Of a DNA stretch of 64,000 bases, positions 12,337 through 21,527 are shown in pieces. The DNA lies in the NCBI RefSeq assembly GCF_900115245.1, contig NZ_FOVT01000022.1, positions 1-64,000 of the forward strand, in the 5' to 3' direction. This DNA comes from Mesorhizobium sp. NFR06. GTDB lineage: Bacteria; Pseudomonadota; Alphaproteobacteria; Rhizobiales; Rhizobiaceae. The notes under the pieces are model-generated. The model did not search any database. It was not told the origin of the DNA and saw only the letters and a list, made by a program, of their open reading frames with translations. Within the stretch, counting starts at the first letter, position 1, and every line of letters starts with the position of its first letter. The position numbers and the translations under genes are program-made.

Positions 12337-14097
12337 TTACGCCGTCTTCTGCGCCACCAGCCCTAGTTCTTCCACCATCGCCTCGCGCATCAGGAATTTC
12401 TGCGGCTTGCCGGTCACCGTCATCGGCAGTTCGGCGCGGAAACGGATGTAGCGCGGCACCTTGTAATGCGCGATCTGGCCGGCGCAGAAAGCCTTGATCT
12501 CCTCGGCGGTGGCGATCTCGCCGGGCCGGAGGACGATCCAGGCGCAGAGCTCCTCGCCATATTTGTCGTCGGGAATGCCGAAGACCTGCACTTCCTTGAT
12601 TTTTGGATGGCGGTAGAGGAATTCCTCGACCTCGCGCGGGTAGACGTTCTCACCGCCGCGGATGACCATGTCCTTGACCCGACCGACGATGTTGCAATAG
12701 CCCTCGGCGTCGATGGTGGCGAGGTCGCCGGTGTGCATCCAGCCGTCGGCGTCGATCGCCTCGCGGGTCTTTTCGGCGTCGTCCCAATAGCCCTTCATCA
12801 CCGAATAGCCGCGTGTGCAGAGCTCGCCCGGCGCGCCGACCGCGACGGTGGCGCCGTCCGCCCCGATCGCCTTCACCTCGACATGCGGGTGGACGCGACC
12901 GACGGTGGAGACGCGCTTTTCCAGCGGATCGTCGACGCTGCTCTGGAACGAGACCGGGCTGGTTTCGGTCATGCCGTAGGCAATGGTCACCTGGCCCATA
13001 TGCATGAGCGACACCACCTTCTTCATCACCTCGATCGGGCATGGCGAGCCGGCCATGATGCCGGTGCGCAGGCTGGAAAGGTCGAAGGTGGAGAAATCGG
13101 CATGGTCGAGCATGGCGACGAACATGGTCGGCACGCCGTAGAGGCCGGTGCAGCGTTCCTGCGCGACAGCCTTTAGCGTCGCGCCGGCGTCAAAGCCTTC
13201 GCCTGGAAAGACCATCGTGGCGCCCTTGGAGACGCAGCCCATCGTGCCCATCGACATGCCGAAGCAGTGATAGAGCGGCACCGGGATGCAGAGCCGGTCG
13301 TCGACGGTGAGCCGGATCGCCGAGGTGACGAAATTGCCGTTGTTGACGATGTTGGAATGCGTCAGCGTCGCGCCCTTCGGCGCGCCCGTCGTTCCGCTGG
13401 TGAACTGGATGTTGATGGCATCGCCGGGCTTCAGGTTCTCCGAGATGCGGTCGAGGCTGTCATGCTCGTCGCGGCCGGCCATGGCCAACACATCGCCGAA
13501 ATTGAACATGCCCGGCGAATTGTCGTCGCCCATCCGGATGACGATCTTCAGCGTCGGCAGCTTCTTGGCCTTGAGCTTGCCGGGTTCGGCGGTAGCGATT
13601 TCCGGCGCCAGCGTCTCGATCATGCCGAGATAGTCCGAGGTCTTGAAGTCGACGGCGGTGACCAGTGCCTTGCAACCTACCTTGTTCAGCGCATATTCCA
13701 GCTCGGTCAGCCTGTAGGCCGGGTTGATGTTGACCAGGATCAGCCCGATGCGCGCGGTGGCGAACTGCGTCACCAGCCACTCCCAGCGGTTGGGCGACCA
13801 GATGCCGACGCGATCGCCCTTTTCCAGCCCAAGCGCCAGGAAGCCGGCGGCCAAAGCGTCGACCGTGTCGGAAAGCTCGCTCCAGGTGAAGCGCTTGTCC
13901 TGGCCGACGAAAACCGCGGCATCGAGCGTGGCGTATTTGCTCACCGTGTCGGAAAACAGTGCCGGAATGGTCTTGTCGAGCAAAGGCACCGAGCGGTCGC
14001 CCGACACATGCGCCTTGCCGCCCACCGGAGCAATGAAGCTGTTGCGCGGCTTGCGCAGATTGGTGGCGTTCATGAGCTCATCGAGTTTGATCGCCAT
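12337..14097 (-). CDS. AMP-binding acyl-CoA synthetase
   Basis: A 586-residue adenylate-forming enzyme that activates a carboxylic acid to its CoA thioester through an acyl-AMP. The ATP-binding P-loop [16 protein letters not shown] and the AYGMTETSP motif (A5) are clear. The hinge motif [23 protein letters not shown] and the C-terminal [10 protein letters not shown], carrying the catalytic lysine, complete the set. The overall form resembles fatty-acyl or medium-chain acyl-CoA synthetases (FadD/AcsA-like) rather than acetyl-CoA synthetase; chain length cannot be assigned. It stands alone between the hydrolase and hisG on the minus strand. The ATG follows a GGGAGGAG ribosome binding site. Confidence 0.85.
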   Translation of the reverse strand: MAIKLDELMNATNLRKPRNSFIAPVGGKAHVSGDRSVPLLDKTIPALFSDTVSKYATLDAAVFVGQDKRFTWSELSDTVDALAAGFLALGLEKGDRVGIWSPNRWEWLVTQFATARIGLILVNINPAYRLTELEYALNKVGCKALVTAVDFKTSDYLGMIETLAPEIATAEPGKLKAKKLPTLKIVIRMGDDNSPGMFNFGDVLAMAGRDEHDSLDRISENLKPGDAINIQFTSGTTGAPKGATLTHSNIVNNGNFVTSAIRLTVDDRLCIPVPLYHCFGMSMGTMGCVSKGATMVFPGEGFDAGATLKAVAQERCTGLYGVPTMFVAMLDHADFSTFDLSSLRTGIMAGSPCPIEVMKKVVSLMHMGQVTIAYGMTETSPVSFQSSVDDPLEKRVSTVGRVHPHVEVKAIGADGATVAVGAPGELCTRGYSVMKGYWDDAEKTREAIDADGWMHTGDLATIDAEGYCNIVGRVKDMVIRGGENVYPREVEEFLYRHPKIKEVQVFGIPDDKYGEELCAWIVLRPGEIATAEEIKAFCAGQIAHYKVPRYIRFRAELPMTVTGKPQKFLMREAMVEELGLVAQKTA

Positions 14098-14170
14098 CGC
14101 CGTCTCCTCCCGGGATCAAGCCAGCCTATCAGCCCGCCGTGATGGTGGAAACCCGCCGATAGTATGGTGG

Positions 14171-14869
14171 CTAACCGGCCAGCGCAGCCATTTTCGTGGC
14201 GATGTCGCGCAATTGCGCCTCATCCGCTCCATCGCGCTGCTTTTTCGAAGCAACCAGACAGGCCTGCGACTTCAGGATCGTGCCGTCGCCCAGCACCTTG
14301 AGATGGTTGGCGCGCAGCGTCGAACCGGTGGTGGTGATGTCGACGATGACGTCGGCCAGGCCCGCGGCCGGGGCGCCTTCGGTGGCGCCGAGGCTCTCGA
14401 CGATGCGGTAGACCTGGATGCCGTGCTTGAGCGAAAAGAATTGCTGCGTCAGCCGCCAATATTTGGTGGCGATGCGCAAGCGCCGGCCATGGCGCTGGCG
14501 GAAGTCGGCGGCGACGTCGTCGAGGTCGGCCATATTATCGACGTCGAGCCAGATGTCCGGCACCGCCACCACGACATCGGCATGGCCGAAGCCGAGGCGG
14601 GCGACGATTTCTGCCCGCGCTTCCCAGTCGGCAAGGTTCTCGCGCAGCAAATCCTCGCCGGTAATGCCGAGATCGACCGCCCCTTGGCCGATCTCGCCGG
14701 CAATCTCGGACGCGGAGAGGAAGGCCACCTCGACGTTGTCGAGGCCGTCGATGCGGGCGCGGTATTTGCGGTCATCCTGCGGCAGGGCGACAGTCAAGCC
14801 GGCCTTGGCCAGCACGTCCAGAGACTGCTCCTTGAGCCGGCCTTTCGACGGGATCGCCAGCGTGATCAT
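14171..14869 (-). CDS. hisG: ATP phosphoribosyltransferase catalytic subunit (short form)
   Basis: First step of histidine biosynthesis: ATP + PRPP to phosphoribosyl-ATP. The product of 232 residues is the short HisG lacking the C-terminal ACT-like regulatory domain, so it needs HisZ. It begins [15 protein letters not shown], the usual HisG N-terminus, and has [10 protein letters not shown] and the PRPP loop [18 protein letters not shown]. Its start overlaps the hisZ stop by 4 bp, so the two are translationally coupled and likely made in equal amounts. The remaining his genes are not in this window. Confidence 0.93.
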   Translation of the reverse strand: MITLAIPSKGRLKEQSLDVLAKAGLTVALPQDDRKYRARIDGLDNVEVAFLSASEIAGEIGQGAVDLGITGEDLLRENLADWEARAEIVARLGFGHADVVVAVPDIWLDVDNMADLDDVAADFRQRHGRRLRIATKYWRLTQQFFSLKHGIQVYRIVESLGATEGAPAAGLADVIVDITTTGSTLRANHLKVLGDGTILKSQACLVASKKQRDGADEAQLRDIATKMAALAG

Positions 14870-15984
14870 CGCGTCCCCTCCCGCAAGGCCTCGATGCGGT
14901 CGAGCCAGACCGAGAAGCCGACGCCGGGGATCGGCTTCCTTGCACCGAGCAGCGTCAGCAGCCTGTCGTAGCGGCCGCCGCCGGCCAGCGGGCGATCGCC
15001 ATCACCTGCGGCAATCTCGAAGACGAGACCGGTATAATAGTCGAGCGGACGGCCGAAGGCGGCGTCGTAGCGGATTTGCGCCGACGGCAGGCCGTGCGCC
15101 TCGATCGCCCTGGCGCGAGCAGCGAAATTCTCCAGCGCCGGCCCCAGCGACAGGCCGGCATCGGCGGCAAATTTTTCGAGCGCCGCCGTTGCGCCATCCA
15201 GCGCGACGTCGATCGTCAGAAAATCTTTCAGCGCCGAGAAGGCTTCGTTCGAGAGCCGCACGCTGCGCAGCTGCGCTTTCTCGATCAGCCTGCGCGCGAT
15301 GTCGGCCGGGGCGCGGCCGGTCGATGCCGACAGCCCGGCCTCCTCCATGCCGGCCGAGATATGCGCGGCAAGAGCTTCCGCATCGCCGTCGAGCACCAAC
15401 GTGGCGACGCGACCGGTGAGCTGGCTGTTGCGCGGCGGGTTGGCGAGATCGGCAAGGGCTGCTTCCAGCATTGGCGCCGAGCCGAAGGCACGCGCAAGCC
15501 GCATGCGCCAGCCGCGCGGCAGGCCAAGCGCCGCCAGCACCGCCTCGAACAGCGTCTGGTCGCCAAGCGTGACGGCGAGCGCCGGTCCCGGCAGCACCAG
15601 CGAAAGCAGGGCGTGCGCGTCGGCGAGCGAGCGCGCGTCGGCCGCGGCCGTGTCGCTGTCGCCGAGATCCTCGATGCCGGCCTGGAAGAACTCGTTGCCG
15701 CCTTCGCGGCGCTGGCGGAACACTTCGCCGAGATAGGAATAGCGGCGCGGCGTGCCGGCCTGGCTGGCGATGTGATCGAGACAGACCGGAATGGTGAATT
15801 CGGGCCGCAGGCACAGCGTCTTGCCGGTCTCGCTCTCGGTGAGGAAGATGCGGCGGCGCAGGTCCTCACCCGCCATGTCGAGGAACGGGTCGGCCGGCTG
15901 CAGCACAGCGACCTCGACCGCGTGAGTGTCGCGCGTGGCGAAGAGTTTTGCGATGTCGGCGGCGATCGCGGGGCGGGAGGTCAT
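14866..15984 (-). CDS. hisZ: ATP phosphoribosyltransferase regulatory subunit
   Basis: A histidyl-tRNA synthetase-like protein of 372 residues that has lost aminoacylation and works as the regulatory partner of short HisG. Class II motif-like regions are present: [13 protein letters not shown] (motif 2 start), [35 protein letters not shown] (like the HisA motif of HisRS) and [11 protein letters not shown]. It overlaps hisG by 4 bp downstream and is separated from hisS upstream by an intergenic palindromic repeat, so hisS-hisZ-hisG form one minus-strand cluster. Confidence 0.92.
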   Translation of the reverse strand: MTSRPAIAADIAKLFATRDTHAVEVAVLQPADPFLDMAGEDLRRRIFLTESETGKTLCLRPEFTIPVCLDHIASQAGTPRRYSYLGEVFRQRREGGNEFFQAGIEDLGDSDTAAADARSLADAHALLSLVLPGPALAVTLGDQTLFEAVLAALGLPRGWRMRLARAFGSAPMLEAALADLANPPRNSQLTGRVATLVLDGDAEALAAHISAGMEEAGLSASTGRAPADIARRLIEKAQLRSVRLSNEAFSALKDFLTIDVALDGATAALEKFAADAGLSLGPALENFAARARAIEAHGLPSAQIRYDAAFGRPLDYYTGLVFEIAAGDGDRPLAGGGRYDRLLTLLGARKPIPGVGFSVWLDRIEALREGTR

Positions 15985-15993
15985 CGGGCTTGC

Positions 15994-16150
15994 CCTCCCC
16001 TTCTCCCCTTGTGGGAGAAGGTGGATTGGCGCGAAGCGCCAAGACGGATGAGGGGCGCTGGAAGGAATGAGACGTCGGCGTTTCCTGGAACACCCCTCAT
16101 CCGACCGAGCTTCGCTGGGCCACCTTCTCCCACAAGGGGAGAAGGAGAGG
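15994..16150. repeat. Intergenic palindromic repeat, family A copy 1
   Basis: Two near-perfect 31-bp arms (15994-16024 and 16120-16150), containing CCTTCTCCCCTTGTGGG, flank an interior with a second pair (GATGAGGGG and CCCCTCATC). The RNA would form a long hairpin in either direction. Two further elements with the same CTCCCC-TTG-GGGGAG-type ends occur at 24106-24275 and 25936-26095. Rhizobial genomes carry many such elements. This one lies between hisS and hisZ. Confidence 0.8.
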
Positions 16151-16158
16151 TCGGCGCT

Positions 16159-17661
16159 CTACTTTCCACGTGCCCGCTCCTCGGCCTGCGCCGCCAGGAT
16201 CTTCTTCACCTCTCCAACCAGCTCGCCCTCCGCCACAGTCACCTGGGCCGGCCTTGCGGCGCGCCATTCGGCGTTGTCGGCGATTTCGGCCGACATGCGC
16301 GCGCCTTCGATCAGGTCCTTGATCTGCAGCTCGCCCTTGGCGCGCTCGTCGCCGCCCTGGATGATGGCGACCGGGCTGCCGCGGCGGTCGGCATATTTCA
16401 GTTGTGCCTTCATGCCGGCGCCGCCGAGATACATTTCGGAGCGGATGCCGGCGGCGCGCAGGTCGGCGACCATCTTCTGGTAGCGGCCGAGGCTTTCCGT
16501 GTCCCTGTCCATCACCAGCACGACGACCGGAGCGACGACTTCCGACGTATCCAGCTTGCCGAGGTTCTTCAGCGCGGTCATCAGCCGGGAGACGCCAATG
16601 GAAAAGCCGGTCGCCGGCACCGGCTCGCCGCGGAAGCGCGAGACCAGCCCGTCATAGCGCCCGCCGCCGCCGACCGAGCCGAAGCGCACAATCTGGCCGT
16701 CCTCATTGGGAATCTCGGCCAGCAGCTCGGCCTCGAAGACCGGGCCGGTATAATATTCGAGGCCGCGCACGACGGAACGGTCCATGGCAACACGGTCTTC
16801 GCCGTAACCTGCTGCCCTGACTAGGGCTTCAATCGTTGCCAGTTCGCCGACGCCTTCCTGATAGACGGCGTTGGCACTGACGCCGGAATCCTGGCCGGCC
16901 TGTCCGTTCCTTGCCGTTGCGAGAAGAACCGCTTCGGCCTGTGCGCCATTCAGCCCGGCGCCTTTGGCGAAATCGCCTTCGCCTTCCTTGCCGCCATCCC
17001 ACCGTCCCGGGCCAAGCAGCAGCCTCACGCCTTCCGGCCCCAGCTTGTCCAGTTTGTCGATGGCGCGCAGCACCGTCAGCCGGCGGCCAGCATTTTCCTC
17101 GCCACCAAGCCCGATCGCATCGAGCACGCCGTCCAGCACCTTGCGGTTGTTGACGCGGATGACGTAGTCGCCGCGCTTGATGCCGAGCGCTTCCATCACG
17201 TCGGCCATCATCATCGCCATCTCGGCGTCCGCCGCCACGCCCGGTGTGCCGATGGTGTCGGCGTCGAACTGCATGAACTGGCGGAAGCGCCCCGGGCCAG
17301 GCTTCTCGTTGCGGAACACCCAGCCGGAGCGATAGCTGCGATAGGGCTTCGGCAGCTTGTCGAAATTCTCGGCGACGAAACGCGCCGTCGGCGCGGTCAG
17401 GTCATAGCGCAGCGACAGCCACTGGTCGTCATCGTCCTGGAAGGAGAAGACGCCTTCGTTCGGCCGGTCCTGGTCGGGCAGGAATTTGCCCAGCGCATCG
17501 GTGTATTCGATCATCGGCTGGTCGACCGGCTCGAAGCCGTAAAGCTCATAAACCGAGCGGATGGTCGCCATCATCTTCTCGACGGCGCGGATGTCTTCGG
17601 CGCTGCGGTCGGCAAAACCGCGCGGCAGCCGCGCTTTCGTCTTTTCGGATTTGTCGGCCAT
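16159..17661 (-). CDS. hisS: Histidyl-tRNA synthetase
   Basis: Charges tRNA-His with histidine. The 500-residue class II synthetase shows motif 2 ([23 protein letters not shown]), the HisA motif [12 protein letters not shown], a Gly-rich GGGGRYDGL and motif 3 (GFSIGVSRL). The C-terminal anticodon-binding domain follows. It is longer than the approximately 420-residue E. coli type, as usual in alphaproteobacteria. I take the ATG at 17661 ([16 protein letters not shown]); a longer frame from 17718 adds 19 residues without homology. Alphaproteobacterial enzymes recognise a tRNA-His that lacks G-1, which fits the tRNA at 40986-41062. Upstream gene of the hisS-hisZ-hisG cluster. Confidence 0.95.
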   Translation of the reverse strand: MADKSEKTKARLPRGFADRSAEDIRAVEKMMATIRSVYELYGFEPVDQPMIEYTDALGKFLPDQDRPNEGVFSFQDDDDQWLSLRYDLTAPTARFVAENFDKLPKPYRSYRSGWVFRNEKPGPGRFRQFMQFDADTIGTPGVAADAEMAMMMADVMEALGIKRGDYVIRVNNRKVLDGVLDAIGLGGEENAGRRLTVLRAIDKLDKLGPEGVRLLLGPGRWDGGKEGEGDFAKGAGLNGAQAEAVLLATARNGQAGQDSGVSANAVYQEGVGELATIEALVRAAGYGEDRVAMDRSVVRGLEYYTGPVFEAELLAEIPNEDGQIVRFGSVGGGGRYDGLVSRFRGEPVPATGFSIGVSRLMTALKNLGKLDTSEVVAPVVVLVMDRDTESLGRYQKMVADLRAAGIRSEMYLGGAGMKAQLKYADRRGSPVAIIQGGDERAKGELQIKDLIEGARMSAEIADNAEWRAARPAQVTVAEGELVGEVKKILAAQAEERARGK

Positions 17662-17972
17662 GGAATGGTTACTCGGTGTTTCGTGGCGCGCCATGGGCAG
17701 GAAATTTCCTATTTCCAAGGCGCGCGTGTCCTAACCGATGCTGCTTGGTGCGGCAAGGGTTTGCCGCCTGGCGCGTGGAGAGGTCGAGAACTGTTCGATA
17801 ATTTGCGGCCAAGCGAGCGACGAACGACGTCAGACTTCGTTTCGAAGAGTGCGAGATTCCAGCCGCCGTCGAAACAAAACACACCGAAAACGAAACAACT
17901 CCGCCGCCAGCGCGGCATGCTGCAGACACAATCGACGACCATAAAGCGGGCCGAAACAAGGGGCTCGGGGCC
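17662..17972. other. Intergenic region upstream of hisS
   Basis: About 310 bp without a convincing gene. Between 17834 and 17908 it carries repeated TTTCG/CGAAA words (TTCGTTTCGAA, GTCGAAAC, CGAAAACGAAAC), the kind of spacing seen in operators of DeoR-type repressors, but no such regulator gene is nearby. It probably contains the hisS promoter. Confidence 0.35.
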
Positions 17973-18203
17973 ATGACGGCGGCAAAAGACGTCTTCGAGT
18001 GCGGCACGCCTGCCAGGTTGCGGGCTGCCGGCAATGCCTCGATCAAACCGGCGCGGCAGCCGGCCGGACCGTTCGAGGTCGCAACCCGTCGGCCGACGAT
18101 GCGCGACGCGCTGGCCGCCGGGCTGCTGGTCATCTACCCGGCCTTCGCCGCGCTTGCAGCCATTGTCGCCGGGCTGTTTTTGACGGGCGCCGGCAGCGTC
18201 TGA
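17973..18203 (+). CDS. Possible small membrane protein, 76 residues
   Basis: An ATG with a purine-rich stretch upstream opens a 76-residue frame. The first 45 residues are basic and Pro/Ala-rich; the last 30 form a hydrophobic segment (AAGLLVIYPAFAALAAIVAGLFL) suitable as one membrane anchor. It ends 23 bp before a clear secreted-protein gene on the same strand. I do not recognise a family, and composition bias alone could produce such a frame. Confidence 0.35.
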   Translation: MTAAKDVFECGTPARLRAAGNASIKPARQPAGPFEVATRRPTMRDALAAGLLVIYPAFAALAAIVAGLFLTGAGSV

Positions 18204-18226
18204 TTTCGTTTGATCGGGGGATCATC

Positions 18227-18610
18227 ATGCAGTTGCAATTTGCGTGCGCACTTGCCGGCGCGCTGGTCGTTGGCGCAACGGGCGCGGCCAACGCGTGCCA
18301 GCCGGGCGATGCCCGTCTTGCCGGCCATTATTACCTGAACGGCGTCATGGAGGTCGGCTCGGAACTGTTGCTGAAGAAAGATGGCAGCTTCGAGTTCGCG
18401 CTCGCCTACGGCGCCAACGATCAGTACGGCAAGGGCTGCTGGGTGAGGACGGGCTCGACGGTCGAGGTCATCCCGGCCGGCCGCAGTTCGGCCTCCACGC
18501 ATCACACGCCGGACGACAGCGGTTTCAGCGGACTGGTGCTGACGGTGTCGGGTTCCAGCCTGGTCTGGGACATCAACGGCAGCGGCCATAAGGGACGGTT
18601 CGAGAAGTGA
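18227..18610 (+). CDS. Small secreted protein of unknown function
   Basis: A 127-residue product with a clear Sec signal peptide (MQLQFACALAGALVVGATGAANA) and likely cleavage just before or at CQPGD. The mature part is small, rich in Gly/Ser and beta-strand-like segments, with two Cys (CQPG and KGCWVR) that could pair in the periplasm. No known motif. I chose ATG 18227, preceded by GGGGG; the frame is open further upstream (17999), but that part matches nothing and lacks a signal sequence. It converges with tag, and an 18-bp perfect palindrome (18605-18622) spans both stop codons. Confidence 0.7.
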   Translation: MQLQFACALAGALVVGATGAANACQPGDARLAGHYYLNGVMEVGSELLLKKDGSFEFALAYGANDQYGKGCWVRTGSTVEVIPAGRSSASTHHTPDDSGFSGLVLTVSGSSLVWDINGSGHKGRFEK

Positions 18611-18616
18611 GGCGCC

Positions 18617-19258
18617 TCACTTCGGCCGCTTGAACTTCTTGCGTTCCTTCTCCACCTCTGCCCTGCAGTAGCAGCCTTCGAGATGATCGTTGACCAGGCC
18701 CATCGCCTGCATGAAGGCATAGACGGTGGTGGGGCCGACAAAATTCCAGCCGCGCTTCTTCAATTCCTTCGATATCCTGACCGAGACCGCCGTCGTCGGA
18801 TTGGCGCGCAGATGCGCGAGGTCGACGACCGATGGCCGTTCCTCCGGACCCGGCTCGAACTTCCAGAACCAGGCGGCCAGAGAGCCGAATTCATCGACCA
18901 TCTCGCGGGCGCGCTTGGCGTTGTTGACGGTAGAGACGATCTTGCCGCGATGGCGGATGATGCCGGCATTGCCGAGCAGGCGCTCGACATCCTTATCGGT
19001 GAACGCCGCCACCTTGTCGAAGTCGAAATTTGCAAAGGCCTCGCGGAAATTCTCGCGCTTGCGCAGGATGGTCAGCCACGACAGGCCCGACTGGAACCCT
19101 TCCAGGCAGATCTTTTCGAACAGCCGGCGATCATCCGTTACCGGCCGACCCCATTCATGGTCGTGATAGTGCAGATAGTCCGGCAGATTGCCGTGCCAGA
19201 AACAGCGCGCCTTGCCGTCGGGGCCTTCGAGAACGCCGGAAGTTTCTTGTGCCATCAC
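18617..19258 (-). CDS. tag: DNA-3-methyladenine glycosylase I
   Basis: Removes 3-methyladenine from alkylated DNA to start base-excision repair. The 213-residue protein has the Tag signature: RCFWHG near the N-terminus and C-terminal NDHLEGCYCR, which together give the zinc-binding Cys/His residues, plus YHDHEWGRP and the catalytic region CLEGFQSGLSWLTIL with the conserved Glu. WNFVGPTTVYAFMQAMG completes the fold. Length is typical. It stands alone on the minus strand and converges with the secreted protein gene. Confidence 0.95.
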   Translation of the reverse strand: MMAQETSGVLEGPDGKARCFWHGNLPDYLHYHDHEWGRPVTDDRRLFEKICLEGFQSGLSWLTILRKRENFREAFANFDFDKVAAFTDKDVERLLGNAGIIRHRGKIVSTVNNAKRAREMVDEFGSLAAWFWKFEPGPEERPSVVDLAHLRANPTTAVSVRISKELKKRGWNFVGPTTVYAFMQAMGLVNDHLEGCYCRAEVEKERKKFKRPK

Positions 19259-19469
19259 CGCAAATCCATTCGTTAATGCGCTTCAGCGCCGCTTTTACCG
19301 TGGCTTTACCAGATTCCTGAACCCGCCGGTAACCACACCAAAAGCTTTACTGACAAAGCAGCATTTTACGCATTCCGATTCATGTTTTGCTTGCCGCTCC
19401 ACGCCAAGGATCGCGAAACCGAGGGCGCCTCCCCGCCCTGGATGAGTTCGACGATCAAGGTGCGTTCCG

Positions 19470-20210
19470 ATGAAGACAGCGTTTTGTTCCCTGCTTGGCG
19501 CGGTGGCCGTTCTCGCCGCCTGCGTCACGACCTCCCTTGCCAACGACCGTTATGCCGACATGCCGCCGGTGATGGTGAGCCCCGACCTTTCGGCGCCCTG
19601 GGTGCTGCAGCTTGGCCGCGCGCCGGGCATCGTGCGCCCCGCGCGGCAGACGGCGCAGCAGCCGCAGCGGCGACTGTTCCGGGCACAGCCCGATCAGCAG
19701 CGCACGGCGGCCGTGCAGCAGCCGGCCAAGCGGATCGCGATGCGACCGCAGATCGACCCGATCTATCTGCCGCAGGAGGTCGCCTATGACGGGCCGGCCA
19801 AGCCGGGCACCATCGTCATAGATACCCATGAGAATTTCCTCTATCTGGTGGAGAAGAACGGCAAGGCGCGCCGCTACGGCGTCGGCACCGGCAAGCCGGG
19901 CTTCGAGTGGTCCGGCACGCACAAGATCACCGACAAGAAGGTTTGGCCGGACTGGCGCCCACCGGCGCAGATGATCAAGCGCGAGGCGGCCAAGGGCCGC
20001 TACCTGCCGACCTATCTGGCCGGCGGCATCGAAAACCCGCTCGGCGCGCGCGCGCTCTATCTCGGCACCACCGAATACCGCATCCATGGCACCAACCAGC
20101 CCTGGACGATCGGCGGCGCGGTATCTTCCGGCTGTATCCGCATGCGCAACGAAGACGTCGTCGACCTTTACGAGCGCGTGAATGTCGGAACCACGGTCGA
20201 GGTGATATAA
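19470..20210 (+). CDS. L,D-transpeptidase (ErfK/YbiS type)
   Basis: A 246-residue exported protein with a YkuD catalytic domain. The N-terminus MKTAFCSLLGAVAVLAACVTT has a signal sequence with a plausible lipobox (LAAC), so it may be a lipoprotein. A Gln/Pro/Arg-rich linker (about residues 50-90) precedes the domain. The catalytic motif YRIHGTNQPWTIGGAVSSGCIRM holds the His and the nucleophile Cys222. Such enzymes make 3-3 cross-links in peptidoglycan or attach outer-membrane proteins to it; which role applies here is not shown. It is followed by two sRNA-like units. Confidence 0.9.
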   Translation: MKTAFCSLLGAVAVLAACVTTSLANDRYADMPPVMVSPDLSAPWVLQLGRAPGIVRPARQTAQQPQRRLFRAQPDQQRTAAVQQPAKRIAMRPQIDPIYLPQEVAYDGPAKPGTIVIDTHENFLYLVEKNGKARRYGVGTGKPGFEWSGTHKITDKKVWPDWRPPAQMIKREAAKGRYLPTYLAGGIENPLGARALYLGTTEYRIHGTNQPWTIGGAVSSGCIRMRNEDVVDLYERVNVGTTVEVI

Positions 20211-20287
20211 GTGATCGCAAATCAGCCGGTCAGGCTGCGCTAACTGTTCTTTTTGGCTTGCTGTTGCCCTCATGCCATAGCGCGCTT

Positions 20288-20392
20288 TCGCAAGAGATGC
20301 TTAGACTGGCAGCGAGTTAACGGGGGACGGGCCGTGTGGGGATACGGCCGGTCACGAAAAGGCAGCGCGGGCAACCGCGCTGCCTTTTTCCG
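20288..20392 (+). ncRNA. Candidate small RNA with intrinsic terminator
   Basis: Past the L,D-transpeptidase stop there is a hairpin (GGCCGT...ACGGCC, about 20331-20351), then a perfect 14-bp terminator stem (20357-20370 with 20375-20388) and a T-run. A possible promoter, TTGGCT (20253-20258) and CATAGC (20276-20281) with 17 bp between, would start a transcript near 20288. No ORF with a ribosome binding site fits inside. The terminator could merely serve the upstream gene 150 bp away, so an independent RNA is only suggested. Confidence 0.4.
20357..20389 (+). terminator. Strong intrinsic terminator after the L,D-transpeptidase region
   Basis: AAAAGGCAGCGCGG pairs perfectly with CCGCGCTGCCTTTT across a GCAA tetraloop, followed by T residues: one of the best intrinsic terminators in the window. 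Confidence 0.9.
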
Positions 20393-20394
20393 TT

Positions 20395-20474
20395 TCCGGG
20401 TACTTGTTGGATGCATGTTCCAAACCGCTGAGTATGGAGCGGCAGGTCGCCCTGAACGCAGGGCGTTTCGTTTT
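20395..20474 (+). ncRNA. Second candidate small RNA unit before folD
   Basis: Directly after the first terminator lies a second unit: a small hairpin (CCGCT...AGCGG, about 20426-20443), then CGCCCTG-AACG-CAGGGCG (20448-20465) followed by TTTCGTTTT. A second terminator only 60 bp after the first is hard to explain unless something starts transcription between them. It could instead attenuate transcription into folD. Confidence 0.35.
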
Positions 20475-20600
20475 CCGGGGCTGATTTCCTGAAGCGCCTC
20501 TGCTATTGCAGTGCACAAATCTCAGTTGCTACGCAATTCCGGGCTGAGAGCCGCTTGCGCGCATTTCCCCGAATTGCTCCAGAAGGCAAAGGTGCCAGCC

Positions 20601-21521
20601 ATGACCCGGACCGACGACAGCCGCTACCTTAAAGGCGGCCCGGTCGCCCAGCGCATCATCGCTTCCGTGAGCGAAGACGCGGCGATCGCCACCGCCGAAG
20701 GCTTTCCGCCAAAACTGGTTTCGATCACCGTCGGCGATACCGACGCGGTCGATGTCTATGTGCGCAACCAGCGCGCCAAGGCAGCGCTTGCCGGCATCGG
20801 CTTCGAGGAACGGCGTTTTGCCGCCGATATCACCGCCGGTGAGTTGGAAGCGGCGATCCACGGCCTCAATGCCGATCCGCGCGTGACCGGCATCATCATC
20901 CAGCGGCCGGTGCCGGCGCATATCCCGATCAAGACGCTGCAGGCGGCGGTGCATCCGTTGAAGGATGTCGAGGGCATGCATCCGGCCTCGATCGGCAACA
21001 TCGTCTACAACCAGCTCGACCTGGCGCCCTGCACGGCGGCGGCCTCGGTCGAACTGCTGAAGGAGACCGGCCTCGATCTCAAGGGGCTCGAAGTGGTCGT
21101 CGTCGGCCATTCCGAGATCGTCGGCAAGCCGATCGCCTTCCTTTTGATGAGCGAAGGCGCGACGGTGACGGTCTGCCATCACATGACGCGCTCGGTGACG
21201 GCGCACGCACGCCGTGCCGACGCGCTGTTCGTTGCCGTCGGCAAGCCCAGGCTGATCAAGGCGGACATGGTGAAGCCCGGCGCTTGTGTCATCGACATCG
21301 GCATCAATTCGGAAATCGGACCGGACGGCGAAAGCCGCATCGTCGGCGACGTCGACACCGAGAGCGTCAAGGAAGTGGCGTCCTGGATCACGCCGGTGCC
21401 CGGCGGCGTCGGCCCACTCACAGTGGCCATCCTCTTGCGCAACACCATGGTGGCGCTCAACCGCCAGCGCGCGCTTTACCGCGCGACCTACGGCGTCGCC
21501 GACCAGCTCGCGGCGGAATAG
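20601..21521 (+). CDS. folD: FolD homolog with non-canonical active site
   Basis: A 306-residue protein of the methylene-tetrahydrofolate dehydrogenase/cyclohydrolase family. Family marks include ITPVPGGVGPLTVA, KPGACVIDIGIN and PLKDVEGMHP. Key positions differ from canonical FolD. The catalytic Lys of YVxxK is Gln (YVRNQ), and the folate-binding Asp in KDVDG is Glu (KDVEG). The NADP-binding GRS is GHS, and the CHS motif is CHH. The conserved Gln before the proline loop is kept (IIQRPVP). ATG 20601 gives a normal-length N-terminus (YLKGGPVAQRI). It lies tail to tail with glcF. It may be a dehydrogenase with reduced or no cyclohydrolase activity, or have a changed role. Confidence 0.85.
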   Translation: MTRTDDSRYLKGGPVAQRIIASVSEDAAIATAEGFPPKLVSITVGDTDAVDVYVRNQRAKAALAGIGFEERRFAADITAGELEAAIHGLNADPRVTGIIIQRPVPAHIPIKTLQAAVHPLKDVEGMHPASIGNIVYNQLDLAPCTAAASVELLKETGLDLKGLEVVVVGHSEIVGKPIAFLLMSEGATVTVCHHMTRSVTAHARRADALFVAVGKPRLIKADMVKPGACVIDIGINSEIGPDGESRIVGDVDTESVKEVASWITPVPGGVGPLTVAILLRNTMVALNRQRALYRATYGVADQLAAE

Positions 21522-21527
21522 CGCTGT

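Noticed and set aside
14866-17661. hisZ and hisS as duplicated histidyl-tRNA synthetases
   Set aside because: hisZ is shorter, overlaps short hisG and lacks the full synthetase motifs; it is the regulatory subunit.
17834-17908. Repeated TTTCG/CGAAA words as DeoR-type operators
   Set aside because: The pattern is suggestive, but no DeoR-type regulator or sugar gene is close and the words are short enough to occur by chance.
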